From the NCBI RefSeq assembly GCF_001611795.1, contig NZ_CP015098.1:7068001-7132000 (forward strand): a DNA stretch of 64,000 nucleotides, in the 5' to 3' direction. The position numbers and the translations under genes were made by a program. The notes under the pieces were generated by a model that worked only from the letters and a program-made list of their open reading frames with translations, searched no databases and was not told the DNA's origin. Positions 7,438-15,228 of the stretch are shown one piece after another; position 1 is the stretch's first letter, and every line of letters starts with the position of its first letter. Source of the stretch: Streptomyces qaidamensis. GTDB taxonomy: Bacteria > Actinomycetota > Actinomycetes > Streptomycetales > Streptomycetaceae.

Positions 7438-8640
7438 ATGACCAGTCGCGCGCACATCGCCATGTTCTCCATCGCCGCCCACGGCCACGTGAACCCGAGT
7501 CTGGAGGTGATCCGCGAGCTCGTGGCGCGCGGCCACCGGGTGACCTACGCCATCCCGCCCGTCTTCGCTGACAAGGTCGCGGGCACCGGCGCCGAGGTGA
7601 AGCCCTGGAAGTCGACGCTGCCCTCACCCGACGACGACCCGGAGGCGTGGGGGGACACGCTGCTGGACAACGTGGAGCCGTTCCTCGACGACGCGATCCA
7701 GGCCCTCCCGCAGCTGATCGCGGCCTACGAGGGCGACGAGCCGGACCTCGTCCTGCACGACATCGCCTCCTACCCGGGCCGGGTCCTCGCCCACCGCTGG
7801 GGCGTCCCCGCGGTCTCCCTCTCGCCGGCCATGGTCGCCTGGGAGGGGTACGAGGAGGAGGTCGCCCGGCCCCTGTGGGAGGAGCCGAAGAAGACCGAGC
7901 GGGGGCGCGCCTACTACGCCCGCTTCCACGCCTGGCTGGAGGAGAACGGGATCACCCTGCACCCCGACGACTTCGCCGGCCGGCCCGACCGCTCGATCGT
8001 CCTGCTCCCCAGGGCGCTCCAGCCGAACGCGGACCGCGTCGACGAGCGGGTGTACTCCTTCGTCGGCGCCTGTCAGGGCGACCGCACCGCCGAGGGCGAC
8101 TGGCGGCGGCCGGCCGACGCGGAGAAGGTCGTGCTCGTGTCCCTCGGGTCGGCCTTCACCAAGCAGCCCGGCTTCTACCGGGAGTGCGTCGAGGCGTTCG
8201 GCGACCTGCCCGGCTGGCACCTGGTGCTCTCGGTCGGCAAGCACGTCGACCAGGCCGCATTCGCGGACGTCCCGGCCAATGTCGAGGTGCGCACCTGGGT
8301 ACCGCAGTTGGCGATCCTGAAGCAGGCCGACCTGTTCGTCACGCACGCGGGCGCCGGCGGCAGCCAGGAGGGCCTCGCCACCGCCACACCGATGATCGCC
8401 GTACCGCAGGCCGTGGACCAGTTCGGCAACGCGGAGATGCTCCAAGGTCTCGGCGTGGCCCGGTATCTGCCCACGGAGGAGGCGACCGGCGAGACCCTGC
8501 GCGTGGCGGCCCTCGCCCTGACCGGCGACCCCGAGGTGGCCCGCCGGCTCAAGGAACTCCAGGCACGGACCGCCGAGGGGGGCGGCACCAGGCGCGCCGC
8601 CGACCTCATCGAGGCCGAACTGGCCGCACGCAGGCCCTGA
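7438..8640 (+). CDS. mgt: Macrolide glycosyltransferase (Mgt type)
   Basis: A 400-residue GT1-family enzyme that transfers glucose from UDP-glucose to macrolides and so inactivates them; S. lividans mgt, next to lrm, is the model. The acceptor half opens with HIAMFSIAAHGHVNPSLEVIRELVARGH (His about residue 14 as the likely catalytic base). The donor half has VLVSLGSAFTKQ near residue 225 and the nucleotide-sugar signature HAGAGGSQEGLATATPMIAVP near residue 303, followed by DQFGNA. Length is normal for the family. The start has no upstream ribosome-binding site; it is set by a promoter whose transcript begins at the ATG. It follows erm by 46 nt but has its own promoter. Detoxification of imported or self-made macrolides alongside ribosome methylation is the inferred role. 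Confidence 0.88.
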   Translation: MTSRAHIAMFSIAAHGHVNPSLEVIRELVARGHRVTYAIPPVFADKVAGTGAEVKPWKSTLPSPDDDPEAWGDTLLDNVEPFLDDAIQALPQLIAAYEGDEPDLVLHDIASYPGRVLAHRWGVPAVSLSPAMVAWEGYEEEVARPLWEEPKKTERGRAYYARFHAWLEENGITLHPDDFAGRPDRSIVLLPRALQPNADRVDERVYSFVGACQGDRTAEGDWRRPADAEKVVLVSLGSAFTKQPGFYRECVEAFGDLPGWHLVLSVGKHVDQAAFADVPANVEVRTWVPQLAILKQADLFVTHAGAGGSQEGLATATPMIAVPQAVDQFGNAEMLQGLGVARYLPTEEATGETLRVAALALTGDPEVARRLKELQARTAEGGGTRRAADLIEAELAARRP

Positions 8641-8659
8641 AGCCGCCCTCGCGCTGTCG

Positions 8660-8693
8660 CGTCAGGCCGTCGTCACACCGCGACGGCCTGACG
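8660..8693. terminator. Bidirectional terminator between mgt and the M43 protease
   Basis: A perfect 13-bp hairpin with arms CGTCAGGCCGTCG (8660-8672) and CGACGGCCTGACG (8681-8693) and an 8-nt loop lies where two convergent genes end, partly inside the last codons of the protease gene. There is no U tract, which is usual in Streptomyces. Confidence 0.7.
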
Positions 8694-9623
8694 GGTGAGG
8701 GTCAGGCGGGCGTTGTCGAGCGTGGCGTCCATGCGCGCCGACTGGCCCTTGGTGAACATGAACATCGCGGCGTCGTCGGTGTAGTCCATGTAGTTCATGA
8801 ACATGTCGCCGTCGGGCCCGTTACCGCACGTCACATGCGGGAAGGTCGGCGAACCGGCGTTCGCTCCGGCCTGGTTGGGAGTGTCCGCGACGAAGTCGCT
8901 GCCGCTGCACCCCTCGTCGTCGTCGCCCCAGATGTGCCGCAGGTTCAGCCAGTGCCCGATCTCGTGCACGGCCGTGCGGCCGCCGTCGAAGGGCGCCGTG
9001 GCGGTGCCGGTGGTCCCGAGGGCGGTGTGCGTGACGACCACGCCGTCCGTGGAGGCGGCGCCGCCCGGGAACTGGGCGTAGCCCAGCAGCCCGCGGCGCA
9101 GCTGGCAGACCCAGAGGTTCAGGTAGATGTCCGCCGGCCAGGCGTCCTGACCGCCGCTCAGGCTGAACTTGACCAGGTCGTCGGTGTCCCAGCCCGTGTT
9201 CGTGGTCCGGGTCCGGGTGATGCCGTCCGTGGGGCGGCCCAGCGGGTCCGTCCGGGCGAGGTGGAACTGCAGCCGGGCGTCGGCGACCAGGTCCTGCCAT
9301 ACCGCCGGCACCTTGCTCACGTCCGGGTTGCTCGCGCGGAAGTCCTGGTTGAGCACGTCGATCTGACTGTGGATCTGGGCTTCGCTCACGTTCTGCTCGG
9401 GGGTGTTGTGCACGACGTGCACCACGACGGGGATGTCGATGAGGCCCTGGCGGGCGGTGACCTGGTCCATCGACTCGTAGGCGAAGGCGGTGTTCTCGAT
9501 CAGGGCCCGGTTCTCGGCGTACTCCGGGTTCAGGGTGAGGAGTCTGCGGTGTACCTCCATGGCGCCGCACCAGCGGCTGTAGTCGGGCGAGGTGGCGCGA
9601 AGGAATGCCTGTGCATCGGACAT
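8673..9623 (-). CDS. M43-family zinc metalloprotease (pappalysin type)
   Basis: A 316-residue metzincin protease. The zinc site HEIGHWLNLRH is at residues 220-230, with Glu221 the catalytic base and His220, His224 and His230 the ligands, followed by the Gly-Asp of IWGD. The Met-turn is MNYMDY at 276-281. Flanking cysteines (C239, C266 and C173) suggest disulfides. The start has a good ribosome-binding site (GAGGGAC). Oddly, there is no recognisable signal peptide: the N-terminus reads MSDAQAFLRATSPDYSRWCG, although related Streptomyces enzymes are secreted. Either it leaves by another route or acts inside, or the true start lies elsewhere; I saw no better upstream start. Substrate unknown. 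Confidence 0.88.
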   Translation of the reverse strand: MSDAQAFLRATSPDYSRWCGAMEVHRRLLTLNPEYAENRALIENTAFAYESMDQVTARQGLIDIPVVVHVVHNTPEQNVSEAQIHSQIDVLNQDFRASNPDVSKVPAVWQDLVADARLQFHLARTDPLGRPTDGITRTRTTNTGWDTDDLVKFSLSGGQDAWPADIYLNLWVCQLRRGLLGYAQFPGGAASTDGVVVTHTALGTTGTATAPFDGGRTAVHEIGHWLNLRHIWGDDDEGCSGSDFVADTPNQAGANAGSPTFPHVTCGNGPDGDMFMNYMDYTDDAAMFMFTKGQSARMDATLDNARLTLTRQAVAV

Positions 9624-9822
9624 GGCTTGTCCCTCGGGAGGGCTGGGGTGTGCCGCGCACGCGGCTGCGGAACTGCGCGTGTGTCACGCGCTGCGAGGGC
9701 CGGGCGACGTCGGGCGGAGCGTTCGGTTGCCCGTTCCCTCCGAACCCATACACTGGTAATTCTAGTCACTTCGGGATAAAAGCGGCAATGTGACGGCTTT
9801 GGGTGAGTGAGGTGTCCGGGTC

Positions 9823-10140
9823 ATGGGAGAGCCCCCGTCGGGCCTGTTCCGCTCGTGGCTCCACTCCTACGAGGAGGACCACGAGGACGTGCGGGTCTAC
9901 CGGCCCGACGACTTCCCCTTCCCGCCCGCGCGCGGGCGCCGCGGCATGGAGTTCGCGCCCGACGGCACCTTCGTCGACCACCCGCTGGGACGCGGTGACG
10001 CCCCCGGCGCCGTGCCCGGTCGCTGGCGGCTCGTACCGGACCATCGCATCGAGATCACCTTCGGGGGCGCCCGCCCGGACCGGGAGCTGGAGATCGTGCG
10101 CTGCGGCACGGACGTCCTCCAGGTGCGGCGCCTGACCTGA
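9823..10140 (+). CDS. Hypothetical small protein
   Basis: A 105-residue soluble protein I do not recognise by name. It is rich in acidic and aromatic residues at the N-terminus (SWLHSYEEDHEDVRVYRPDDFPFPPARGRRG) and then has alternating strands (MEFAPDGTFVDHPLG, GRWRLVPDHRIEITF, LEIVRCGTDVLQVRRL) that would fit a small lipocalin-like beta barrel; that fold is inference. A GAGGTG ribosome-binding site lies about 9 nt upstream of the ATG. Codon use is typical, so it is a real gene. It is convergent with the MMPL gene, separated by a strong hairpin. Confidence 0.65.
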   Translation: MGEPPSGLFRSWLHSYEEDHEDVRVYRPDDFPFPPARGRRGMEFAPDGTFVDHPLGRGDAPGAVPGRWRLVPDHRIEITFGGARPDRELEIVRCGTDVLQVRRLT

Positions 10141-10200
10141 TGCGGGGCGGCTGACACGGGCCTGACGCGAGGCATCTGACGGGAGGTATCTCCGGCAGCG

Positions 10201-10240
10201 AAAGGCCCGTTGGTTGCCTCGGCAACCAACGGGCCCTTGA
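10201..10240. terminator. Bidirectional terminator
   Basis: A perfect 15-bp hairpin with arms GGCCCGTTGGTTGCC (10204-10218) and GGCAACCAACGGGCC (10221-10235) and only two unpaired bases, between the convergent small hypothetical gene and the MMPL gene. AAA precedes the stem and TT follows shortly after, giving weak U tracts both ways. Confidence 0.85.
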
Positions 10241-10254
10241 CCCCGCCGCGGAGA

Positions 10255-12507
10255 TCAGACCTTGAGGGGCTCGCCCTCGTCGTCCCGCGCCGCCGGTGCG
10301 GTGACCGCCTGCGGCGTCTCGTCGTGCGTGAGGTCCGGCAGCCGGTGCAGCCACTTCGGCAGGTACCAGTTGCGCTCACCGAGCAGCGCCATCACGGCCG
10401 GCAGCAGCACGCCCCGGATGATCGTCGCGTCGATGAGCACCGCCGCCGCGAGGCCGACGCCCATCTGCTTCATGGACTGCATGGACAGCGTCCCGAAGAT
10501 CGCGAACACGGCGACCATGATGACCGCGGCACTGGTGACCACCCCGGCCGTGGTGACCACGCCGTGCCGGATCGCGTCCTTCGTCGCCAGCCCCCGCAGC
10601 CGCGCCTCGCGGATCCGGGAGACCACGAACACGTGGTAGTCCATCGACAGGCCGAACAGGATGACGAAGAGGAACAGCGGCAGCCAGGTGATGATCGCGC
10701 CGACGCCCTCCGCGCCCACCAGGGACGCGCCCCAGCCGTGCTGGAAGACGGCGACGAGGATGCCGGAAGCGGCGCCCACCGACAGCAGGTTCAGCACGAT
10801 CGACGTGATGGCGATGGTCAGCGAGCGGAACGACAGCAGCATCAGCGCGAAGGCGAAGACCACGACGAACGCGAACACGGGGACGACAGCGCCCGCCAGT
10901 TGGTCGTTGAAGTCCTTGGAACCCGCGACCTGCCCGGTGATGGGCGCCTCGACCCCGTCGACCTTGCCGAGGGTGGCCGGTCGCACCTCGTCACGCAGCT
11001 TGTCCAGGCTCGCGCCCGCCTTGTCCAGATCGGAACCGCCGACGAGCGGAACGTAGACGAACGCGATGTTCTGCGCGTCGTGCAGCTTGATCTCCACCGG
11101 GCCGCGCGAGGCGCCCGAACTGATCGCCCGGTCACGGAAGTCGGCGAGCGCGGACTTCACCTCGGGCGCGTTGATGTCGTCCGCCTTCACGACCACTTCG
11201 GCCGGCTCGGAACCGCCCGGGAAGGCCTCGTTGAGCCGGTTGTACGTCTGGACGATCGGCAGCGAGTCGCCGAACTCCTGGTCCAGCGTGAGCTGCTGCG
11301 TCTTCATGCCGAGCGCGGGAGCCGCGATGGCCAGCAGCGCTCCGGTCGCGACCGCCACCGCGATCACCGGCCTGGCGAGGACGCGCCGCAGCACGGCCGT
11401 CCAGAACCGGCTGTCCTGACCGCCGCCGCTCCGCTTGCGCCTGCGCAGGAACGGCAGGCGGCCCTTCTCGACGCGCTCGCCGAGCAGCGACAGCAGCGCG
11501 GGCAGCACCGTCACGGACCCCACCATCGCCACGGCCACCACCATCAGCGAGGCAAGTCCCATCGCCTCGAACTCGGCGAGGCCGGTGAACAGCATGCCCG
11601 CCATCGCCACGCACACCGTGACACCCGAGACGACGATCGCCCGGCCACTGGTCGCGGCGGCGATCCTGAGGGCCGTCTGCGCGTCCCGGCCGGCCTCGCG
11701 CTCCTCGCGCTCGCGGCGCAGGTAGAACAGGCAGTAGTCGACGCCGACGGCCAGACCGACCAGCAGCATCACGGAGTTCGCGGTCTCGCTCATCGGCATC
11801 ACATGGCTGACGACGCCCATCAGGCCCATCGTCGCCATGATCGCGGTGATCGCCAGCACCACCGGCAGCAGCGCCGCTACCAGCGCGCCGAACGCGATCA
11901 GCAGGATGCCGAAGGCCACCGGCACCGCGGAGTACTCGGCCTTCTTGAAGTCGTCGCCGAACGCGTCGTCGAACGTCTTCATCATGCTGGCGCCGCCGAT
12001 CTCCTCGATCCGCAGCGCCTGGTGGTCCTGCTGGACGCCCTCGACGGCCTTCAGCACCGGCTCGACCCGCTCGCCGGCGGTGTCCGGCTCGCCGCGCATG
12101 TCGAACTGCACGAGAGCGCTGCGGCCGTCCTTCGAGATCGTCTTCGTGTCGTACGGCGAGGCCACCTCGGTGACCCGGCCGGTGCCCTCGACCGCCCGCA
12201 CGACGGCGTCGACGGCGTCCCGGAACGCGGCGTCCGTCGCTTTCAGGTCCCCGCCCCTGGCCTGGATCAGAACGTTCTCACTGGCCGGCTCGTCGATCCC
12301 GGCGTCCTCGATGATCCGCGCGGCGGTGTGCGTCTCGCCCTTCAGCTGGTCGCTGTCCTTGACGTCGACCCGGCCCGCTGCCGAACCGAGCCCCATCGCC
12401 AGGACGACGAACAGTACCCAGATACCGACGGCAGCCCATCGGTGCCGGGCGCTCCAGCCGCCGGCCCGGGCGGCGAGGCCCCGCACCCGTATGTCTCCGT
12501 TCCCCAT
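10255..12507 (-). CDS. MMPL/RND-family membrane exporter
   Basis: A 750-residue integral membrane protein of the MmpL type, with about 12 spans in two repeats, each preceded by a large outside domain (about residues 45-180 and 375-520). The proton-relay Asp-Tyr pairs are visible in GVDYCLFYLRRERE (about residue 265) and LSMDYHVFVVSRIRE (about residue 640). Members export lipids, siderophores or antibiotics. I start at MGNGDIRVRGLAARAGGW because GAGGGGG lies about 10 nt upstream; a longer ORF (to 12588) adds 27 unconvincing residues. There is no adjacent TetR regulator or biosynthetic gene to hint at the cargo. Confidence 0.9.
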   Translation of the reverse strand: MGNGDIRVRGLAARAGGWSARHRWAAVGIWVLFVVLAMGLGSAAGRVDVKDSDQLKGETHTAARIIEDAGIDEPASENVLIQARGGDLKATDAAFRDAVDAVVRAVEGTGRVTEVASPYDTKTISKDGRSALVQFDMRGEPDTAGERVEPVLKAVEGVQQDHQALRIEEIGGASMMKTFDDAFGDDFKKAEYSAVPVAFGILLIAFGALVAALLPVVLAITAIMATMGLMGVVSHVMPMSETANSVMLLVGLAVGVDYCLFYLRREREEREAGRDAQTALRIAAATSGRAIVVSGVTVCVAMAGMLFTGLAEFEAMGLASLMVVAVAMVGSVTVLPALLSLLGERVEKGRLPFLRRRKRSGGGQDSRFWTAVLRRVLARPVIAVAVATGALLAIAAPALGMKTQQLTLDQEFGDSLPIVQTYNRLNEAFPGGSEPAEVVVKADDINAPEVKSALADFRDRAISSGASRGPVEIKLHDAQNIAFVYVPLVGGSDLDKAGASLDKLRDEVRPATLGKVDGVEAPITGQVAGSKDFNDQLAGAVVPVFAFVVVFAFALMLLSFRSLTIAITSIVLNLLSVGAASGILVAVFQHGWGASLVGAEGVGAIITWLPLFLFVILFGLSMDYHVFVVSRIREARLRGLATKDAIRHGVVTTAGVVTSAAVIMVAVFAIFGTLSMQSMKQMGVGLAAAVLIDATIIRGVLLPAVMALLGERNWYLPKWLHRLPDLTHDETPQAVTAPAARDDEGEPLKV

Positions 12508-12847
12508 GACGGGCTTGCCCCCTCGAGATGCGGTGGCGGCCCCCTGCCGCCCCCTTTCGCTTCGAAGGTATGGGCCGGATAAAGCCATCTCGTCGTGCTG
12601 TCCGATGAAGTGGCGGGGCCCGGGCTCATCCCCATGGAGCGACCTCTCTCCCCACTGGGGAGGACCCCGACGGACTGCGGTCCCTTACACCTATCGCCAG
12701 ACATTCCGGGCTCCTCGGGTGTGTGGATCCTGAGCAGACGGTTGTGCCCCGCGAAGACGGGTGAGTAATTTACGGGGCCGGGCAGCTGCCCGCGGCGGCC
12801 GTCGTGCCCACCCCCACGGGGCACGACGGCCGCTTTATCGTGAGCGG
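12508..12847. other. Intergenic control region with strong hairpin
   Basis: This 340-bp gap separates the divergent MMPL and DUF1697 genes and holds no convincing gene. Near its right end is a perfect 15-bp hairpin (arms GCGGCCGTCGTGCCC at 12795-12809 and GGGCACGACGGCCGC at 12819-12833) followed by TTTATC and, 8 nt later, the DUF1697 ATG. It could be an intrinsic terminator of a short transcript from the gap or a structured 5' leader. No known riboswitch class was recognised. Confidence 0.5.
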
Positions 12848-13396
12848 ATGACGACGACATACGCGGCCCTGCTGCGCGGCATCAACGTGGGCGGCAGCCG
12901 GAAGGTCCCCATGGCGGACCTGCGAACACTCCTGGCGGACCTCGGCCACGACGACGTCCGCACCTACCTGCAGAGCGGCCAGGCCGTGTTCTCCTCCGGC
13001 CACGGCAACGAGGAGTCCCTGGCCGGCGAGATCGCCCAGGCCATCGAGAAGCGCTTCGGCTTCGGCGTCGACGTGATCGTCCGCGACCACGCCTATCTGC
13101 GGGCGATCGCCGACGCCTGCCCGTTCCCGGCCGCCGACCTGGAGCCCAAGCAGCTCCACGTCACCTACTTCTCCGAGCCCGTCACCCCCGACCGCTTCGC
13201 GGAGATCGACCAGGACGCCTACCTCCCCGAGGAGTTCCGTCTCGGCGACCGGGCCCTGTACCTGTACGCCCCGAACGGTCTGGGCCGCTCCAAGCTGGCC
13301 GAACACCTGTCGAAACCGCGGATCAACAAGGGCGTGACCGCCACGACCCGCAACTGGAACACCGTTGCCAAGCTGGTGGAGATGACAGGTGCCTGA
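12848..13396 (+). CDS. DUF1697 family protein
   Basis: A 182-residue protein of the DUF1697 family, recognisable from the N-terminus YAALLRGINVGGSRKVPMADLR, the segment VRTYLQSGQAVFSS and the C-terminal ATTRNWNTVAKL. Family structures show a ferredoxin-like fold; no biochemical function is established. No signal peptide or membrane segment is visible. The ATG was chosen because it yields the family's standard N-terminus; no strong ribosome-binding site is present, and a large hairpin ends 14 nt upstream. It overlaps the next gene by 8 bases, so the pair is probably co-transcribed. Confidence 0.9.
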   Translation: MTTTYAALLRGINVGGSRKVPMADLRTLLADLGHDDVRTYLQSGQAVFSSGHGNEESLAGEIAQAIEKRFGFGVDVIVRDHAYLRAIADACPFPAADLEPKQLHVTYFSEPVTPDRFAEIDQDAYLPEEFRLGDRALYLYAPNGLGRSKLAEHLSKPRINKGVTATTRNWNTVAKLVEMTGA

Positions 13397-13763
13397 GCGC
13401 AACCCGGCCGTCGAGTCCGCGATGGAGGGCGAACTCGCCCTGCTCACCCCGAAGGTCCGCCGGTCGCCCGAGCGGGTCGGGGCGCTGCTGCACCCCGACT
13501 TCCACGAGTTCGGAGCCTCCGGCCGGCACTGGAGCCGGGCCGCCATCATCGCCTCCCTGGCCGCCACCGCCGAGCCCGGCGCGGAGCCGGTCGCCGTCTC
13601 CGCCCTGAGAGGCGTGCAGCTCGCCCCGGACCTGGTCCACCTCACCTACGACACCGAGTACGGAGGCAGCCGCGCCCACCGCAGTTCGCTGTGGTGGCGC
13701 ACGGAGGGCCGCTGGCTGCTCTACTTCCACCAGGCCACCCCGTTCAGCGCGCGGGCAACCTGA
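13389..13763 (+). CDS. DUF4440 / NTF2-like protein
   Basis: A 124-residue cone-fold (NTF2-like) protein. Indicators are ESAMEGELALLTP at the N-terminus, the hallmark LLHPDFHEFGASGRHWSRAAIIASL (about residues 33-57) and the terminal strands SSLWWRTEGRWLLYFHQATPF. Such proteins bind small molecules or act as simple enzymes; the role here is unknown. It starts with GTG inside the end of the DUF1697 gene, indicating translational coupling. Confidence 0.85.
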   Translation: MPERNPAVESAMEGELALLTPKVRRSPERVGALLHPDFHEFGASGRHWSRAAIIASLAATAEPGAEPVAVSALRGVQLAPDLVHLTYDTEYGGSRAHRSSLWWRTEGRWLLYFHQATPFSARAT

Positions 13764-13960
13764 CCCGGAGGCTCCCCAGGTGGGGCGGATCGTGGTCCGC
13801 AGCGTCGCTCATGCCGGGACCGTCCTGCCCTGGGGACAAGGCCAACCCGTCGGCCGTTCCCGTGAACGCGCCCGTCGCCCCCTGCGTACCTACGGGCGGA
13901 CGGCACGAGAACGGAGTCTCGCGAGAGGAATCGCACGGCCACCGACAGGAGCCCGCAGTC

Positions 13961-14788
13961 ATGAGCGACACGAACCTCGTCTACACCTACGCGGTCCTGC
14001 GCCGCACCCCCGAGGCCACGGCGGCCACGGCCCACCTGCGCGGTGTCGCCGGAGAGCCGATCCACTTGGTCGACCCGGCGGTCACCAGCCCTCCGCTCGC
14101 CTTCGCCGTCGGCCACGTCCCGCCGGGCGACTACGCCGACGCTCCCCTCCAAGCCCACCTCGCCGACGTGGACTGGCTGGAGTCCACGGTCCGCTCCCAC
14201 CACGCCGTGGTGGCCGCCCTGGTCGCGTCCGGCGCCGCCGTACTGCCCCTGCGCCTGGCCACCGTCTACCCCGACGAGGACGGCGCCCGGCAGGCCCTCG
14301 ACACCCGCCGCGGCTATTTCCTCTCCCTCCTCGACCGTCTCACGGGCCATGTCGAACTCGGCGTCAAGATCTACGCGGCCCCGGACATCACCCCGCCCGA
14401 GGCCGGCCCGGAGCCCCCGCAGGACCCGGTCACCGGCCTCGGGGTGGGCCGCGCCTACCAGGTGATCCGCCGCCGCAGACAGCGCAGGAACGAGGAGGCC
14501 TGGCGTACGGTCGCCCACGCCGCGGCCCGCCTCACCGACACGGCCGGCGCCCTCGCCGTCGACCGCGTCGCTCACACCCCCGAACGCGGCAGCCTGGCGG
14601 GCACGGCCCCCGGTACCAACGTCGCCAACGACGCCTACCTCGTCCCCGCCGACCGCGTCGTCGCGTTCCGCGCGGGCATCCTCGCGGCCGCCCAGGGCGT
14701 CCCCGGCCTCCGCGTGGAGATCACCGGCCCCTGGGCCCCGTACTCCTTCGCCCTCCAGCCGGAACCGCACGAGGAACCGGCGGCGTGA
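13961..14788 (+). CDS. Gas vesicle protein GvpL/GvpF family
   Basis: A 275-residue protein of the GvpL/GvpF family, accessory proteins of gas-vesicle assembly. Visible signs are the N-terminal ferredoxin-like strand NLVYTYAVLRRTPE, the conserved VLPLRLATVYPDEDGAR (about residues 87-103), ELGVKIYAAPD and the C-terminal DAYLVPADRVVAFRAGILAAAQGVPGLRVEITGPWAPYSF. An AGGAG ribosome-binding site lies 10 nt upstream of the ATG. It is isolated: no gvpA, gvpJ, gvpK, gvpN or gvpO is in the window. Streptomyces have complete gvp clusters elsewhere, so this is either a satellite copy or repurposed. It sits 197 nt after the DUF4440 gene, with nothing recognisable in the gap. Confidence 0.85.
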   Translation: MSDTNLVYTYAVLRRTPEATAATAHLRGVAGEPIHLVDPAVTSPPLAFAVGHVPPGDYADAPLQAHLADVDWLESTVRSHHAVVAALVASGAAVLPLRLATVYPDEDGARQALDTRRGYFLSLLDRLTGHVELGVKIYAAPDITPPEAGPEPPQDPVTGLGVGRAYQVIRRRRQRRNEEAWRTVAHAAARLTDTAGALAVDRVAHTPERGSLAGTAPGTNVANDAYLVPADRVVAFRAGILAAAQGVPGLRVEITGPWAPYSFALQPEPHEEPAA

Positions 14789-14791
14789 GGG

Positions 14792-15034
14792 TCACTCCCT
14801 CCGCATCCCTGCCGTGACGGTTGCAGCCACCGTGCGGTGGCTCAGGTAGTCGCGCACGCCGTGCGGCCGGTCAGGCGCGAGGCTGATCTCCGGCAGTTCC
14901 TCGACGCCCGGGAACACCCGGGCCAGTTCAAGCCGGTCGAAGGCCTCCTCCTGTCCGCTCATCCGTGCCGGAACGAAACCCGGTTCCTCCAGGTCGGAGC
15001 CGTCGTAGAAGGTGCCCACACCGATCGACAGCAC
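14792..15034 (-). pseudogene. Possible gene remnant or small hypothetical
   Basis: The 440-bp gap between gvpL/F and the chelatase gene holds only an 80-codon minus-strand frame, beginning GTG and reading LSIGVGTFYDGSDLEEPGF, then EEAFDRLELARVFPGVEEL. The opening resembles the first strand of caspase-like or other Rossmann proteins, but it stops long before a full domain, with no recognisable catalytic residues. I read it as the surviving 5' end of a decayed gene, or a lineage-specific small protein. No good ribosome-binding site was found. Low confidence; the rest of the gap shows nothing. Confidence 0.3.
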
Positions 15035-15228
15035 GGTGACGCCAGGAGCTGCGGGCTGCCGGGGCCCGCTCTCCCACCGGCCTGCCAGGCGCCTGGTGCG
15101 GATCGGCGCCGGGACGAGGGGGCTGCGTCGCTCTCCGACGTTGCCGATCACCCGCCGGGCACATGGCCGATCGGATGGCCCGAGACGGGCACGGGGACCG
15201 GCCGGTCGTGGGCCGGGTGGGGAAGCCG

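Noticed and set aside
12590..12790. Possible riboswitch upstream of DUF1697
   Set aside because: No conserved core of cobalamin, SAM, TPP, ydaO or other known classes was found; only the hairpin near the end is reported.
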